A stretch of 64,000 bases of DNA from Billgrantia lactosivorans (lineage in GTDB: Bacteria > Pseudomonadota > Gammaproteobacteria > Pseudomonadales > Halomonadaceae). Position numbers and translations under genes: made by a program. Shown here piece after piece: positions 1-8,063 of this stretch. Within the stretch, counting starts at the first letter, position 1. Each line of letters opens with the position of its first letter. The notes under the pieces were generated by a model. That model searched no databases, was not told the DNA's origin, and was given only the letters and a program-made list of their open reading frames with translations. Location: the NCBI RefSeq assembly GCF_003254665.1, contig NZ_QHGY01000001.1:558001-622000 (forward strand). Reading direction: 5' to 3'.

Positions 1-280
1 AGGTCGCCACGGTGCCGGCAACCCCGGGGGCGTTGAGCAGGATCGAGGAGGTCGAGCCGCCGAAGATGGCGCCGTAATAGACACCCGCCATCAGGATCAG
101 GCCCGAAGAAGGATCCATGGCGAAGGTGATGGGGATCATCAGCGCCAGGGCGCTGATCGGCCCCAGGCCCGGCAGCATGCCAATGATGGTACCGGCGAAC
201 ACGCCGGTGAAGACGTAGAGGATGTTCATCGGGCTCAGCGCGATGCCGAAGCCGTAGATCAGGTTGTTGAGGGATTCCAT
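1..280 (-). CDS. tctA: Tripartite tricarboxylate transporter large permease TctA (partial, N-terminal part)
   Basis: Only the first 93 codons are inside the window; the gene runs off the left edge. The reading begins MESLNNLIYGF and continues with hydrophobic helices and the glycine-rich segments GMLPGLGP and YYGAIFGGSTSS, which are typical of the TctA large membrane subunit. It lies 37 bases after tctB on the same strand and would form the translocation channel with TctB, fed by the periplasmic binding protein TctC. The substrate class (citrate-like or other carboxylates) is known for the family; the actual substrate cannot be read from the sequence. Confidence 0.93.
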   Translation of the reverse strand, partial: MESLNNLIYGFGIALSPMNILYVFTGVFAGTIIGMLPGLGPISALALMIPITFAMDPSSGLILMAGVYYGAIFGGSTSSILLNAPGVAGTVAT

Positions 281-317
281 GGCAGCCTCGCTGGGGAACG
301 GAGATGACGTGGCCGCC

Positions 318-803
318 TCACAGCGGCAGCAGCCCGGTGGGCAGATAGACGTCCATCACTCGAGTCATGATCAGGTAGAGCCCCAGCACCACCCCCAGGG
401 TGGCAATCAGGGTGATACCGTGACGCCGGTAGCCGTAGTAGACGGTCAGCCCCACGGCCAACAGCATGGAGGCGAGCACGAAGCCCAGCGGTACCAGCAG
501 CGCGGCATAGGCGGCGATGGCCAGGAAGGTGATGATCACGCGCGCCCAGGGCCGCTGCCAGGCGGGCAGTGCGGCCTCCTCCCTGGATTGGACCGGGTCG
601 GGAATGTCGCGCGCCTGGGGCTTCTCCAAGAACAGCATCAGCGACAGCACCAGCAGCGAGGTGCCCAGCACCTTGGGGAAGTGGTCGGAGTCGATCGGCC
701 GCGGCAAGGCGAACTGGGGAATCTGGAAGGCCAGTACCAGGTACAGGACCGCAAAGGTCGCCAGCACCAGGCCCAGCACTTGATTGACGTTGAGTCGGGT
801 CAT
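318..803 (-). CDS. tctB: Tripartite tricarboxylate transporter small permease TctB
   Basis: This 161-residue protein has about four hydrophobic helices, with a long cytoplasmic-looking linker between the first two and the last two, as in TctB small subunits. The ATG at 803 (MTRLNVNQV) was chosen because the first transmembrane helix begins just after it. The open frame extends upstream to 920, but that part is arginine-rich, non-membrane-like and overlaps the end of tctC. It lies between tctC and tctA and is probably co-transcribed with both. Its role is the small membrane subunit that stabilises TctA. Confidence 0.88.
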   Translation of the reverse strand: MTRLNVNQVLGLVLATFAVLYLVLAFQIPQFALPRPIDSDHFPKVLGTSLLVLSLMLFLEKPQARDIPDPVQSREEAALPAWQRPWARVIITFLAIAAYAALLVPLGFVLASMLLAVGLTVYYGYRRHGITLIATLGVVLGLYLIMTRVMDVYLPTGLLPL

Positions 804-916
804 GGGAATCAATCCTGAGCGCATTTCGCTCAAGTCGTGAGGATGAAGGAAGCGGCGGACGTCAGGGTCGAGCGTGGCAGCCCCACGCCGCCATCCGGCG
901 GCGCGGGGCCGGGGTT

Positions 917-1897
917 TCACTCGACCATGCCGAGTTCGCGCAGGATGTCGCTGAACTCATCGGCCTGGGCATCGAGGAATTCGCCGAACTCCTCGCTGCC
1001 CTGATAGGCGTCGATCCAGCCGAGGCGGTCGCGGGCATCGGCCCAGCCGTCGGTCTCGAGCATCTCCTCGAACAGCGACTCGTAGTAGGCCACGGCCTCG
1101 TCGGACATCCCCGGGGGGCCCATCACGCCGCGCCAGATATCGAAGGTATAGTCCAGCCCCTGTTCCTCGAAGGTGGGCACATTGGCAAGCTCGCCGCCGA
1201 GGCGCTCGGTTGAGGAGACGCCCAGGGCACGCAGTTCCCCCTCCTCCTCCTGGATCAGGCCCACGGCCTCGCTCGCGCCGCTGACCACGGCCTCGATATG
1301 ACCACCCATCAGGTTCGTCATGGCCTCGCCGCCACCGGAGAAGGCCACGTAGTTGATGCTGCCCGGCTCGATGCCGGCCTCGCCCGCCAGGCCGGCCACG
1401 GCGATATGGTCCATGGAACCCGGGGCGCTGCCACCGCCGATGCTGAGCCCGGGATTTTCGCGAATCGCCTCCATCAGGTCGTCGATGTCTTCATAGTCGG
1501 AGTCGGCGTCGACCAGCAGGGTGATGTAGTCGGTGCTCAGCCGGGCCACCGGGGTGAAGTCGCTGTGGTCATAGCGCGACGAGCCGGTCAGCGGGACCAG
1601 GATGATGGGCGGACTGGTGGCGAAGAGCATGTGATCGTTACCCTCGTCCTTGGCGACCTCCGCCCACGCCACGGCACCGCCGCCGCCCGGGGTGTTGATG
1701 GGCGCGAAGTTCTGCTCGGCCAGCTCTTCCTCCTGAAGCACGCGGGACACGGTGCGCACGAGCGTATCCCAGCCACCGCCGGGGTTGGCCGGAGCGATAA
1801 ACTCGACGGACTTGGACGGCTCGAAGGCCATGGCGCTGCCGGCGCTCAAGGTAACAGCGGCGACGGCGATAAGTTTGAGCGGCGTCTTGGTGGACAT
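917..1897 (-). CDS. tctC: Tripartite tricarboxylate transporter substrate-binding protein TctC
   Basis: This 326-residue periplasmic protein of the TctC/Bug family captures a carboxylate and delivers it to TctBA. The start at 1897 is supported by a GGAGG ribosome site about nine bases upstream and by the signal peptide (MSTKTPLKL, hydrophobic core, cleavage after AMA). The open frame extends 55 codons further but into the intergenic region. Family features include the N-terminal VEFIAPANPGGGWD segment, in which the PANPGGGWD loop binds a ligand carboxylate, and the GSAPGSMDH loop. It is the first gene of a tctCBA operon divergent from an IclR-type regulator, with a perfect inverted repeat in the shared promoter region. 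Confidence 0.92.
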   Translation of the reverse strand: MSTKTPLKLIAVAAVTLSAGSAMAFEPSKSVEFIAPANPGGGWDTLVRTVSRVLQEEELAEQNFAPINTPGGGGAVAWAEVAKDEGNDHMLFATSPPIILVPLTGSSRYDHSDFTPVARLSTDYITLLVDADSDYEDIDDLMEAIRENPGLSIGGGSAPGSMDHIAVAGLAGEAGIEPGSINYVAFSGGGEAMTNLMGGHIEAVVSGASEAVGLIQEEEGELRALGVSSTERLGGELANVPTFEEQGLDYTFDIWRGVMGPPGMSDEAVAYYESLFEEMLETDGWADARDRLGWIDAYQGSEEFGEFLDAQADEFSDILRELGMVE

Positions 1898-1956
1898 TGT
1901 TGTTGTCCCTCCGATATTGGCGAATGGCGCAAAAGCGGGTTGCGGTGTGTCGTTGG

Positions 1957-1980
1957 CTACCTTACAATTCTGTAAGGTAG
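1957..1980. promoter_or_regulatory. Perfect 10-bp inverted repeat in the tctC/IclR divergent promoter
   Basis: CTACCTTACA and TGTAAGGTAG flank a 4-base centre (ATTC). The palindrome sits 60 bases upstream of the tctC start and 107 bases upstream of the IclR-family start. IclR regulators usually bind palindromes in such divergent regions, so an operator is the best reading. A hairpin in the tctC leader is the alternative. Confidence 0.55.
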
Positions 1981-2086
1981 AACAACGTTCTTCAGAATAG
2001 AAACTAGGCGCGCCGGCAGGCAGCGTCAATGCACGCGGTCGCAATTGCGACCAAAGTTGCATGCATCCAGGCTCAGGAGATCACGC

Positions 2087-2689
2087 ATGGCCCAGGATCG
2101 CGTCGAGGCCGTCGAGCGGGCGCTCACCGTACTGGAAGCGTTCGATGTCGATCGGGAAGCCCTTTCGCTCGCCGAACTCGCCCAGGCAACCGGCTTCTAC
2201 AAGAGCACCCTGCTGCGCCTGCTGGGGTCGCTGGCCCGCTATGACTACGTGCAGCGCGCCCACGACGGTCGCTGGAGCCTGGGCAGCGCTCCCCTTCGCC
2301 TAGCCCGGCGCCACCCCCCAAGCCGTCAGCTGACCGCTCGTATCCAGCCGCTGCTCGAGCGACTGGCCGCCGCAACCGGCGAGACCGCTGCCCTGCTCGA
2401 GAACCACGGGCGCCAGGTCGAATGCCGGCTATCGGCCATGCCCAGCGTGGCGTTGCGCCACGAGCTGCGGCCGGGTAGCCAGTGGCCGCTGGCCACTGCC
2501 GACGACCCCCGTCCCGAGCTGCCTGGCGGCAAGATGCTGTTGCAGGCCCTGCCCGGCGTTCCCGGCGAGCCCAGGCGCTGGTTGAGCCTCTCCGGTCCGT
2601 CGAGCCGCCTCGATGCGCGAAGCGAGGCCGCGCTCGAAGCGGCGCGACAGGAGTTGACCGCCGTGGGGGAGGCGGAGGCCACGACATGA
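2087..2689 (+). CDS. IclR-family transcriptional regulator with a shortened effector domain
   Basis: This 200-residue protein has an N-terminal winged helix-turn-helix of the IclR family (residues about 1-60, with VERALTVLEAF and ATGFYKSTLLRLL). An effector-binding domain follows, starting at TARIQPLLERLAAATGETAALL. Family members are usually near 250 residues. Here the sequence passes from the PGGKMLLQALP segment almost directly to SLSGPSSRLD, which normally lies near the C-terminus, so roughly 50-70 residues of the effector domain are missing. The start has a good CAGGAG ribosome site. The stop overlaps the next start by ATGA, so it is translationally coupled to the two-component genes. It probably controls the divergent tctCBA operon. 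Confidence 0.82.
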   Translation: MAQDRVEAVERALTVLEAFDVDREALSLAELAQATGFYKSTLLRLLGSLARYDYVQRAHDGRWSLGSAPLRLARRHPPSRQLTARIQPLLERLAAATGETAALLENHGRQVECRLSAMPSVALRHELRPGSQWPLATADDPRPELPGGKMLLQALPGVPGEPRRWLSLSGPSSRLDARSEAALEAARQELTAVGEAEATT

Positions 2690-3348
2690 ACCTGCTGCTC
2701 GTCGAGGACGATCACCTGCTGGCCGAGACCCTCCAGGACGCCCTGGCGCTCGAGGGCTACGGCGTGACGCACCTGGCCGACGGCGAGATCGCCCGCCGCC
2801 ACCTGGAGTCCCCTCATCACGATCACGCGCTGATCCTGCTCGACCTCAACCTTCCCGGTGCCGGCGGGCTCGAGGTACTGGAGACGCTGCGCCGCCATGA
2901 CCGCGACACGCCGGTGCTGATCCTCACCGCCCGTGGCGCGGTGGAGGATCGCGTGCGAGGCCTCGACCTGGGCGCCGACGACTACCTGGCCAAGCCCTTC
3001 TCGCTCGAGGAGCTCGAGGCCCGCGTGCGCGCGCTGCTGAGACGACGCGTGCGCGGCCAGGAGCTTCGCGTCGGCGCCCTGCACTTCGACGGCCTGGCAC
3101 AGCGGTTCACGCTGGACGGCGAGACCTTGCCGCTGCCACCCCGGGAGCAGCGCCTGCTCGGCTGCCTGATGCGCCACGCCGGCCAGCCCGTCGACAAGGC
3201 ACGCCTCGCCGAAGAGGCCTTCCAGGGAGAAGCCATGGGCGACAACGCCATCGAGGTCTACGTGCATCGGCTGCGCAAGCGGCTGGACGGTAGCGACGTC
3301 GCCCTGCGCACGGTGCGTGGGCTCGGCTACCTGCTGGAGGCGACGTGA
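2686..3348 (+). CDS. tctD: OmpR/PhoB-type response regulator, TctD-like
   Basis: This 220-residue regulator has a receiver domain at residues 1-115: the acidic pair at VEDD, a phosphoacceptor Asp in LLDLNLPG and the conserved Lys in YLAKPFS. A C-terminal winged helix follows (EVYVHRLRKRL, TVRGLGYLL). Its partner is the kinase encoded directly downstream with a 4-base overlap. TctD/TctE pairs are known to switch on tricarboxylate uptake genes, and the position beside tctCBA supports that role here. The gene symbol is assigned by analogy. Confidence 0.87.
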   Translation: MNLLLVEDDHLLAETLQDALALEGYGVTHLADGEIARRHLESPHHDHALILLDLNLPGAGGLEVLETLRRHDRDTPVLILTARGAVEDRVRGLDLGADDYLAKPFSLEELEARVRALLRRRVRGQELRVGALHFDGLAQRFTLDGETLPLPPREQRLLGCLMRHAGQPVDKARLAEEAFQGEAMGDNAIEVYVHRLRKRLDGSDVALRTVRGLGYLLEAT

Positions 3349-4718
3349 AGCGCGGCGACAGCCTCTACCGCCGGCTGCTGGCCTGGCTGCTGATCCCGCT
3401 GCTGGCCCTGGGCGGCCTGATGGTGCTCCAGGCCTGGGTGGATGCGCGGCGTACCGCCGATCGCGCCTTCGACCGGCTGCTCGAGGCGGCCAGCCTGGCG
3501 ATCGCCGAGCAGGTCCAGTGGCAGGACGACCGACTGTGGCTCGACCTCCCCCCGGCGGCGCTGGACATGCTCGCCACCGATGCCGATGAGCGCGTGTTCT
3601 ACAGCCTGGTCGACCGCGAAGGGCGCTTCATCACCGGCAATGCCGAACTCCCCGGCGACGAACGCGCCGATGCCGAAGCCGGCGATACGCTGCTGTTTCG
3701 CGATGTCGACTGGCACGGCATGACGCTGCGCCAGGGCGTACGCCGCTCACGCCTGGAGGACTGGCGCCTGCGGGAGCGCTTCGAGGTTCGCGTGGCCCAT
3801 AGCCGCGAGGGGCGCGATACGCTGACCTACGAACTGCTGCGCGCCAATCTCGCCTACATCCTGGCGATGGCCCTGGTCGCCATCGCGGTCCTGGTGGTGG
3901 CGATTCGCTCCGCCCTGGCACCGCTCACCCGGCTGCGGCGCGCCATTCGCGCTCGTGACCCGCGCACCCTGGCCCCCCTCGACCTGCCATTGCCGCGGGA
4001 ACTGGCCGAACTGCGCGAGACCCTCAACGAACTGCTGGCGCGCATGAGGCGGGTACGCGCCAATCAGGAGCGCTTCATCGGCGACGCCTCGCACCAGCTA
4101 CGCACGCCGCTGGCGGGACTCTCGGCGCGGGCCGAGCTGGCCCTGCGCCAGGACGATCCGGCGCGCTGGCGCGACGCCCTCAGCGCCATGCAGGCAACCA
4201 GCGCGCGCACCGCGCGGCTGGCCATGCAGCTGCTCTCGCTGACGCGGCTCGACAACCCCGAGTACCGCCCCGAACCGGCACCACTGGACCTCAACGATAT
4301 CGCTCGCCAGGCGGTGCGCGACCACTGGGCGAGCTGTCACCGTCGCGGCATCGATCTCGGCGTGGAGTGTGCCCCGCACCCCGTCCGGGCCCAGGGCATC
4401 GACTGGCAGCTGCAGGAAGCGCTGAGCAACCTGATCGACAACGCCTGTCGCTACGGCGGCCGGCACATCACGTTGCGCACCCAGGCGCGGCCACCCCTCC
4501 TCGAAGTCGAGGACGACGGTCCCGGCATTCCCGAGTCGCGCCGCCTGCTGGTGCTGCGCCCCTTCCACCGCGGCGAGGAGGGGGGCGAAGGCTCCGGGCT
4601 CGGCCTGGCCATCGTCGACAGCATCGCCCGCGCCCATGGCGCCCGGCTCGAGCTGAGCCAGGGAGCGAACGGTCACGGCCTTGTCGTGCGCCTGCGCTTC
4701 AGCGAGGAGAACCCATGA
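3345..4718 (+). CDS. tctE: Sensor histidine kinase, TctE-like
   Basis: This 457-residue inner-membrane kinase has a first transmembrane helix at about residues 10-30, a periplasmic sensor region to about 165, and a second helix at about 168-188. A HAMP-like linker follows, then a dimerisation/phosphoacceptor box with His250 (DASHQLRTP), and a GHKL ATPase domain with N box (NLIDNACRYG), G1 (VEDDGPGIP) and G2 (GSGLGLAIV). It starts at GTG 3345 inside the stop of the response regulator. It should phosphorylate the TctD-like regulator in response to an extracytoplasmic carboxylate, perhaps with help from the binding protein encoded next. Confidence 0.87.
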   Translation: MKRGDSLYRRLLAWLLIPLLALGGLMVLQAWVDARRTADRAFDRLLEAASLAIAEQVQWQDDRLWLDLPPAALDMLATDADERVFYSLVDREGRFITGNAELPGDERADAEAGDTLLFRDVDWHGMTLRQGVRRSRLEDWRLRERFEVRVAHSREGRDTLTYELLRANLAYILAMALVAIAVLVVAIRSALAPLTRLRRAIRARDPRTLAPLDLPLPRELAELRETLNELLARMRRVRANQERFIGDASHQLRTPLAGLSARAELALRQDDPARWRDALSAMQATSARTARLAMQLLSLTRLDNPEYRPEPAPLDLNDIARQAVRDHWASCHRRGIDLGVECAPHPVRAQGIDWQLQEALSNLIDNACRYGGRHITLRTQARPPLLEVEDDGPGIPESRRLLVLRPFHRGEEGGEGSGLGLAIVDSIARAHGARLELSQGANGHGLVVRLRFSEENP

Positions 4719-5788
4719 TACGGCCCCTGTCCTGGTTGCTGCTTGGCCTGTGGAGCCTGGCCGCCACGGCCGAGGAGACCCTGCACTACCCTGCCGACCC
4801 CGAGGCCGGGACGCCTCAGCAGCTGGTGATCCACGCCGCCCTGGACCTGCCGCAGGCACGCCCGCTGCTCGAGGCGTTCCATCGCCGTCACCCGCGGCTC
4901 GAGCTGTCCTACCGCAACCTGACGACCCTCGAGCTGCACCAGCGCTTCCTCGATGCCCCGGATGATGCCGACGTGGTGCTCTCTTCCGCCATGCCCTGGC
5001 AGTATCACCTGGCCAACGACGGCCACGCCCTGCCCCTCGAGAGCGACGCCGCGCGACGCTGGCCGGCCTGGGCGCAGTGGCGCGGCGAGCTGTTCGCCTT
5101 CACCTTCGAGCCCATCGTGATGGTGGTGCATCGCGAGCTGATCGAGCGCTTCGGCGAGGTACGCAGCCACGGCGACCTGCTCGCGCTGCTGGACGATCAC
5201 GCCGAGGCGTTGGCCGGCCGCATCGTCACCTACGATCCGGTACGCAGCGGCGCCGGATACACCTACGCCATCGAGGAGTCGCGACTCTCGCCGCGCTACT
5301 GGGATCTGGTCTCGGCCCTGGGACGCGCACGCACGGTGCTCGTCGACACCACCGGGGAGATGCTCGAAGGGCTCGAACAGGGACGCTACCTGCTGGGCTA
5401 CAACCTGCTCGGCAGCTACGTCCGCGACGCGGTGGCCGACAAGTCGGACCTGATAATGGTGGTTCCCGACGACTACGCGCTGGTCACCCAGCGTCTTGCC
5501 TTCATCCCGCGCCAGGCGCCGCATCCTGAAGCGGGCGCGCTGTTCATGGAATTCCTGCTCAGCGAAGAGGGCCAGCGGGTAATTGCCGAGCAGACCCATC
5601 TCGGCGCCATGCACCCCACCCTGTCCGGCCCGGGTACCGCCGATGCCCTGCGCGAGGAAGTCGGTGACGCGCTGCGCCCGATCGCGATCGGCCCGGGCCT
5701 GTTGGCGACGCTCGACCGGCTCAAGCGCGAAGCCCTACTGGCGCGCTGGCGACGCGAGTTCCAGCGCGAGGTGCCTTCGCAGCGCTAG
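4715..5788 (+). CDS. Extracellular solute-binding protein coupled to the two-component system
   Basis: This 357-residue protein carries a signal peptide (MIRPLSWLLLGLWSLAATA) and then a type II periplasmic binding fold resembling iron(III)/phosphoglycerate-type binding proteins. Examples are LVIHAALDLPQARPLLEAF and the ADVVLSSAM hinge region. No permease or ATPase gene is beside it. It overlaps the kinase gene by ATGA, making it the last member of an IclR-regulator-kinase-binding-protein cassette. By analogy with PgtC, a binding protein that works with a kinase/regulator pair and not in transport, it may present ligand to the kinase. That role is inferred. Confidence 0.75.
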   Translation: MIRPLSWLLLGLWSLAATAEETLHYPADPEAGTPQQLVIHAALDLPQARPLLEAFHRRHPRLELSYRNLTTLELHQRFLDAPDDADVVLSSAMPWQYHLANDGHALPLESDAARRWPAWAQWRGELFAFTFEPIVMVVHRELIERFGEVRSHGDLLALLDDHAEALAGRIVTYDPVRSGAGYTYAIEESRLSPRYWDLVSALGRARTVLVDTTGEMLEGLEQGRYLLGYNLLGSYVRDAVADKSDLIMVVPDDYALVTQRLAFIPRQAPHPEAGALFMEFLLSEEGQRVIAEQTHLGAMHPTLSGPGTADALREEVGDALRPIAIGPGLLATLDRLKREALLARWRREFQREVPSQR

Positions 5789-5797
5789 GAGGTCGCT

Positions 5798-6232
5798 TCA
5801 TTCAGGCGACAGCCGCACCTCCGTCACGCCCTGCCCGAGCATCCCGAGCTCTTCGGCCGCACGACGCGAGAGATCGATGACACGGCCGCGTACGAAGGGC
5901 CCACGGTCGTTGATGCGCACCACCGTCTCGCGGCCGTTGTCCAGCCGCGTCACCCGGACCCGGGTGCCGAATGGCAAGCTGCGGTGCGCCGCCGTGAGCG
6001 CGTTGCGATCGTGGGCTTCGCCACTGGCGGTGCGCCGGCCATGGTAACGGTCGGCATAGAACGAGGCCTGCCCCTGCTCGCCATGCCAGCCGGATGGCGT
6101 CGAGGCACGCTCGACCTGCCGGCCGTCGCGTCCAGCACAGCCAACCGTCAATGCGAGCAGCAGCAGGACCAGCATTGCCCGCGCCGAGCGCGGGGCGGAA
6201 GTTCCGGCACCGAACATGCAACGAACGCTCAT
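5798..6232 (-). CDS. rlpA: RlpA-family septal ring lytic transglycosylase-like lipoprotein
   Basis: This short (144-residue) RlpA-type protein has an N-terminal lipoprotein signal ending in LTVGC. A double-psi beta-barrel domain fills the rest, with [18 protein letters not shown], the LPFGTRVRV strand, VRINDRGPF and [12 protein letters not shown]. RlpA proteins cleave denuded glycan strands of peptidoglycan at the septum. The C-terminal SPOR domain of longer homologues is absent. The start at 6232 has a GAGG ribosome site about nine bases upstream; a second Met lies five codons in. The open frame continues upstream on the same strand as an out-of-frame shadow of the transporter gene, which I excluded. 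Confidence 0.85.
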   Translation of the reverse strand: MSVRCMFGAGTSAPRSARAMLVLLLLALTVGCAGRDGRQVERASTPSGWHGEQGQASFYADRYHGRRTASGEAHDRNALTAAHRSLPFGTRVRVTRLDNGRETVVRINDRGPFVRGRVIDLSRRAAEELGMLGQGVTEVRLSPE

Positions 6233-6306
6233 CCCTGTCACCTCGATGTAGGCGTCCCCATCGGACCGGCCCGACATTAGCGCCAAGCCTTGCGGCAGGC
6301 AAGCGT

Positions 6307-7767
6307 TCAGCCCGCCAGCGTGCGTCGCAGCCTCGGGCTGGCCAGTTCGCCGATCAGGGTGACCAGGACCAACACGCCCAGCAACCACGGCCAGTGCACG
6401 CCGAATTCGAGCCGTGCGATGCCCAGCGCATCGACGAATATCACCAGGATGCCCAGCGGGCTCACGTAGCGCACCATGAACAGCCACAGCGCGTGCCAGG
6501 ACGGTGCCAGGCCCAGCTCCTCGCGGAAAGTCTCGCTCTTCAGCACGAAGCCGGCCAGCAGCACCATGCCCAGGCCGCCCAGCGGCATCATCCAGCGCGA
6601 GGTGAGATAGTCGAGCCAATCGAAGAAGTGCCGGCCGGCCAGGGTCCAGTCGGCGCCGACGTTGAATGACAGCATCGCCAGGGTGCTCACCAGCCACAGC
6701 ACGATCCCGGTACCCCACGCCGCGGTGCGCCGGGTGATGCCCTTGTTGTCGACCAGCCAGGAGACGGTGGCCTCGACCATGGAGATCGACGAGGTCAGCG
6801 CTGCCATCGAGAGCATGACGAAGAACAGGATGCCGAACAGCGTGCCCAGCGGCATCGCCTGGAACGCCAGCGGCAGGCTCATGAACAGCAACCCCGGCCC
6901 CCCCTCGGGGCTCATGCCGTTGGCGAAGATCACCGGGAAGATCGCCAGGCCGGCCATCAACGCCACCAGCGTATCGGCCGCCGCCACGCCGAGGGTGGTA
7001 CGGGCGATGGAAGCGCCCGCCGGCAGGTAGCTGCCGTAGGTGAGAATGGCACCGGAAGCCAGCGACAGAGTGAAGAAGGCGTGGCCCAGCGCGGCCAGCA
7101 TGCCCTCGCTGGAGAGGCTGCCGGCGTTGAACGAGAACAGAAAGCGCCACGCCTCGCCGAAGCCGCCCGAGAACACGCCGTAACCGATCAGGATCAGCAG
7201 CATGATGACCATGCCCGGCATCATCCAGCTCACGCTCTTCTCGATGCCCGCCTGCACGCCCTTGCCGACGATCAGCATGGTGGCGAGCGTCACCAGGGTG
7301 CTCCAGAAGCCGAGGTTGAACGGGTTCTCGTTGTTGGCGACGAAGATCGCCGCCATGTCATCGACACCCGACCCGGCCAGGCCACCGGTCAGCATCTTCC
7401 CCAGGTAGGCGAACGACCAGCCCGCCACCACCACGTAGAAGCACAGGATCATGAAGCCGCACAGCATCGCCATCCAGCCCAGCAGCGACCACGCCGAGGA
7501 GCGCCCAGATTCGCGGACCACGCGGCGCACCGCATCGATGGGGCTGCCGCGGCCGCGCCGGCCGAAGGCGATCTCGGTCATCATGACCGGCACACCCACC
7601 GCCAGGATGCACACCAGGTAGACCAGCACGAAGGCGCCCCCGCCGTGCTCGCCGGTCATGTAGGGGAACTTCCAGATATTGCCCAGGCCGACGGCGGAAC
7701 CCGTCGCCGCCAGCACGAAGCCCCAGCGGCTGAGCCACTGGACGCGAGGTTGTTGCTCGGTCGTCAT
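6307..7767 (-). CDS. Sodium-dependent transporter of the NSS (SNF) family
   Basis: This 486-residue, highly hydrophobic protein has 11-12 predicted membrane helices. The first helix contains [14 protein letters not shown], the sodium- and substrate-binding signature of neurotransmitter:sodium symporters, and the N-terminal region includes [10 protein letters not shown]. Bacterial members co-transport amino acids such as tyrosine, tryptophan or leucine with sodium. The next gene upstream on the same strand is 4-hydroxyphenylpyruvate dioxygenase, which makes an aromatic amino acid a reasonable guess for the substrate. Two inverted repeats lie in the 296-base region upstream. Confidence 0.9.
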   Translation of the reverse strand: MTTEQQPRVQWLSRWGFVLAATGSAVGLGNIWKFPYMTGEHGGGAFVLVYLVCILAVGVPVMMTEIAFGRRGRGSPIDAVRRVVRESGRSSAWSLLGWMAMLCGFMILCFYVVVAGWSFAYLGKMLTGGLAGSGVDDMAAIFVANNENPFNLGFWSTLVTLATMLIVGKGVQAGIEKSVSWMMPGMVIMLLILIGYGVFSGGFGEAWRFLFSFNAGSLSSEGMLAALGHAFFTLSLASGAILTYGSYLPAGASIARTTLGVAAADTLVALMAGLAIFPVIFANGMSPEGGPGLLFMSLPLAFQAMPLGTLFGILFFVMLSMAALTSSISMVEATVSWLVDNKGITRRTAAWGTGIVLWLVSTLAMLSFNVGADWTLAGRHFFDWLDYLTSRWMMPLGGLGMVLLAGFVLKSETFREELGLAPSWHALWLFMVRYVSPLGILVIFVDALGIARLEFGVHWPWLLGVLVLVTLIGELASPRLRRTLAG

Positions 7768-7799
7768 TAGGTCACCAGAGGAATGGAATTGTTATCCAC

Positions 7800-7835
7800 C
7801 TTCACAATACCCAGGAAAATAGGAGTATTGTGAAG
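7800..7835. promoter_or_regulatory. 11-bp inverted repeat upstream of the NSS transporter
   Basis: CTTCACAATAC (7800-7810) is repeated in inverse as GTATTGTGAAG (7825-7835), 33 bases upstream of the transporter start. Allowing one bulged A, two more C-G pairs close the loop. It could be an operator or a leader hairpin. It does not match the TyrR consensus. Confidence 0.45.
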
Positions 7836-7880
7836 GAATTTGCTGGAAAATGGGAGCGAAGCGACTTTTTATTCTAATGG

Positions 7881-7900
7881 TTCCTACATGACAGTAGGAA
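7881..7900. promoter_or_regulatory. Second inverted repeat upstream of the NSS transporter
   Basis: TTCCTAC and GTAGGAA (7-base perfect arms) flank a 6-base centre. Outer ATGG/CCAT pairs add to the symmetry with a small bulge. It lies between the end of hpd and the NSS transporter start, in an AT-richer stretch that probably contains the transporter promoter. The rest of the 7768-8063 gap holds no convincing gene. A further 11-bp inverted repeat, GCTGGCCGCCG, starts at 7931 and ends at 8020, 68 bases apart. Confidence 0.35.
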
Positions 7901-8063
7901 AGCCATGATTTATGTCGCGAGCGAAGATAGGCTGGCCGCCGCCGGAGCGGAGCTGCCGGAGTGTAGCCTGCTGCATGAGGACAGCGACGGTCCGACGCAT
8001 CGGCACCGCCGGCGGCCAGCTATTTTCATCAAGTGCGCGAGCGCAGCAATACATCATGCTTTC

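Noticed and set aside
5798..7150. 450-codon frame that would fuse RlpA to upstream sequence
   Set aside because: The upstream part is an out-of-frame copy of the NSS transporter gene. The RlpA signal peptide and ribosome site place the start at 6232.
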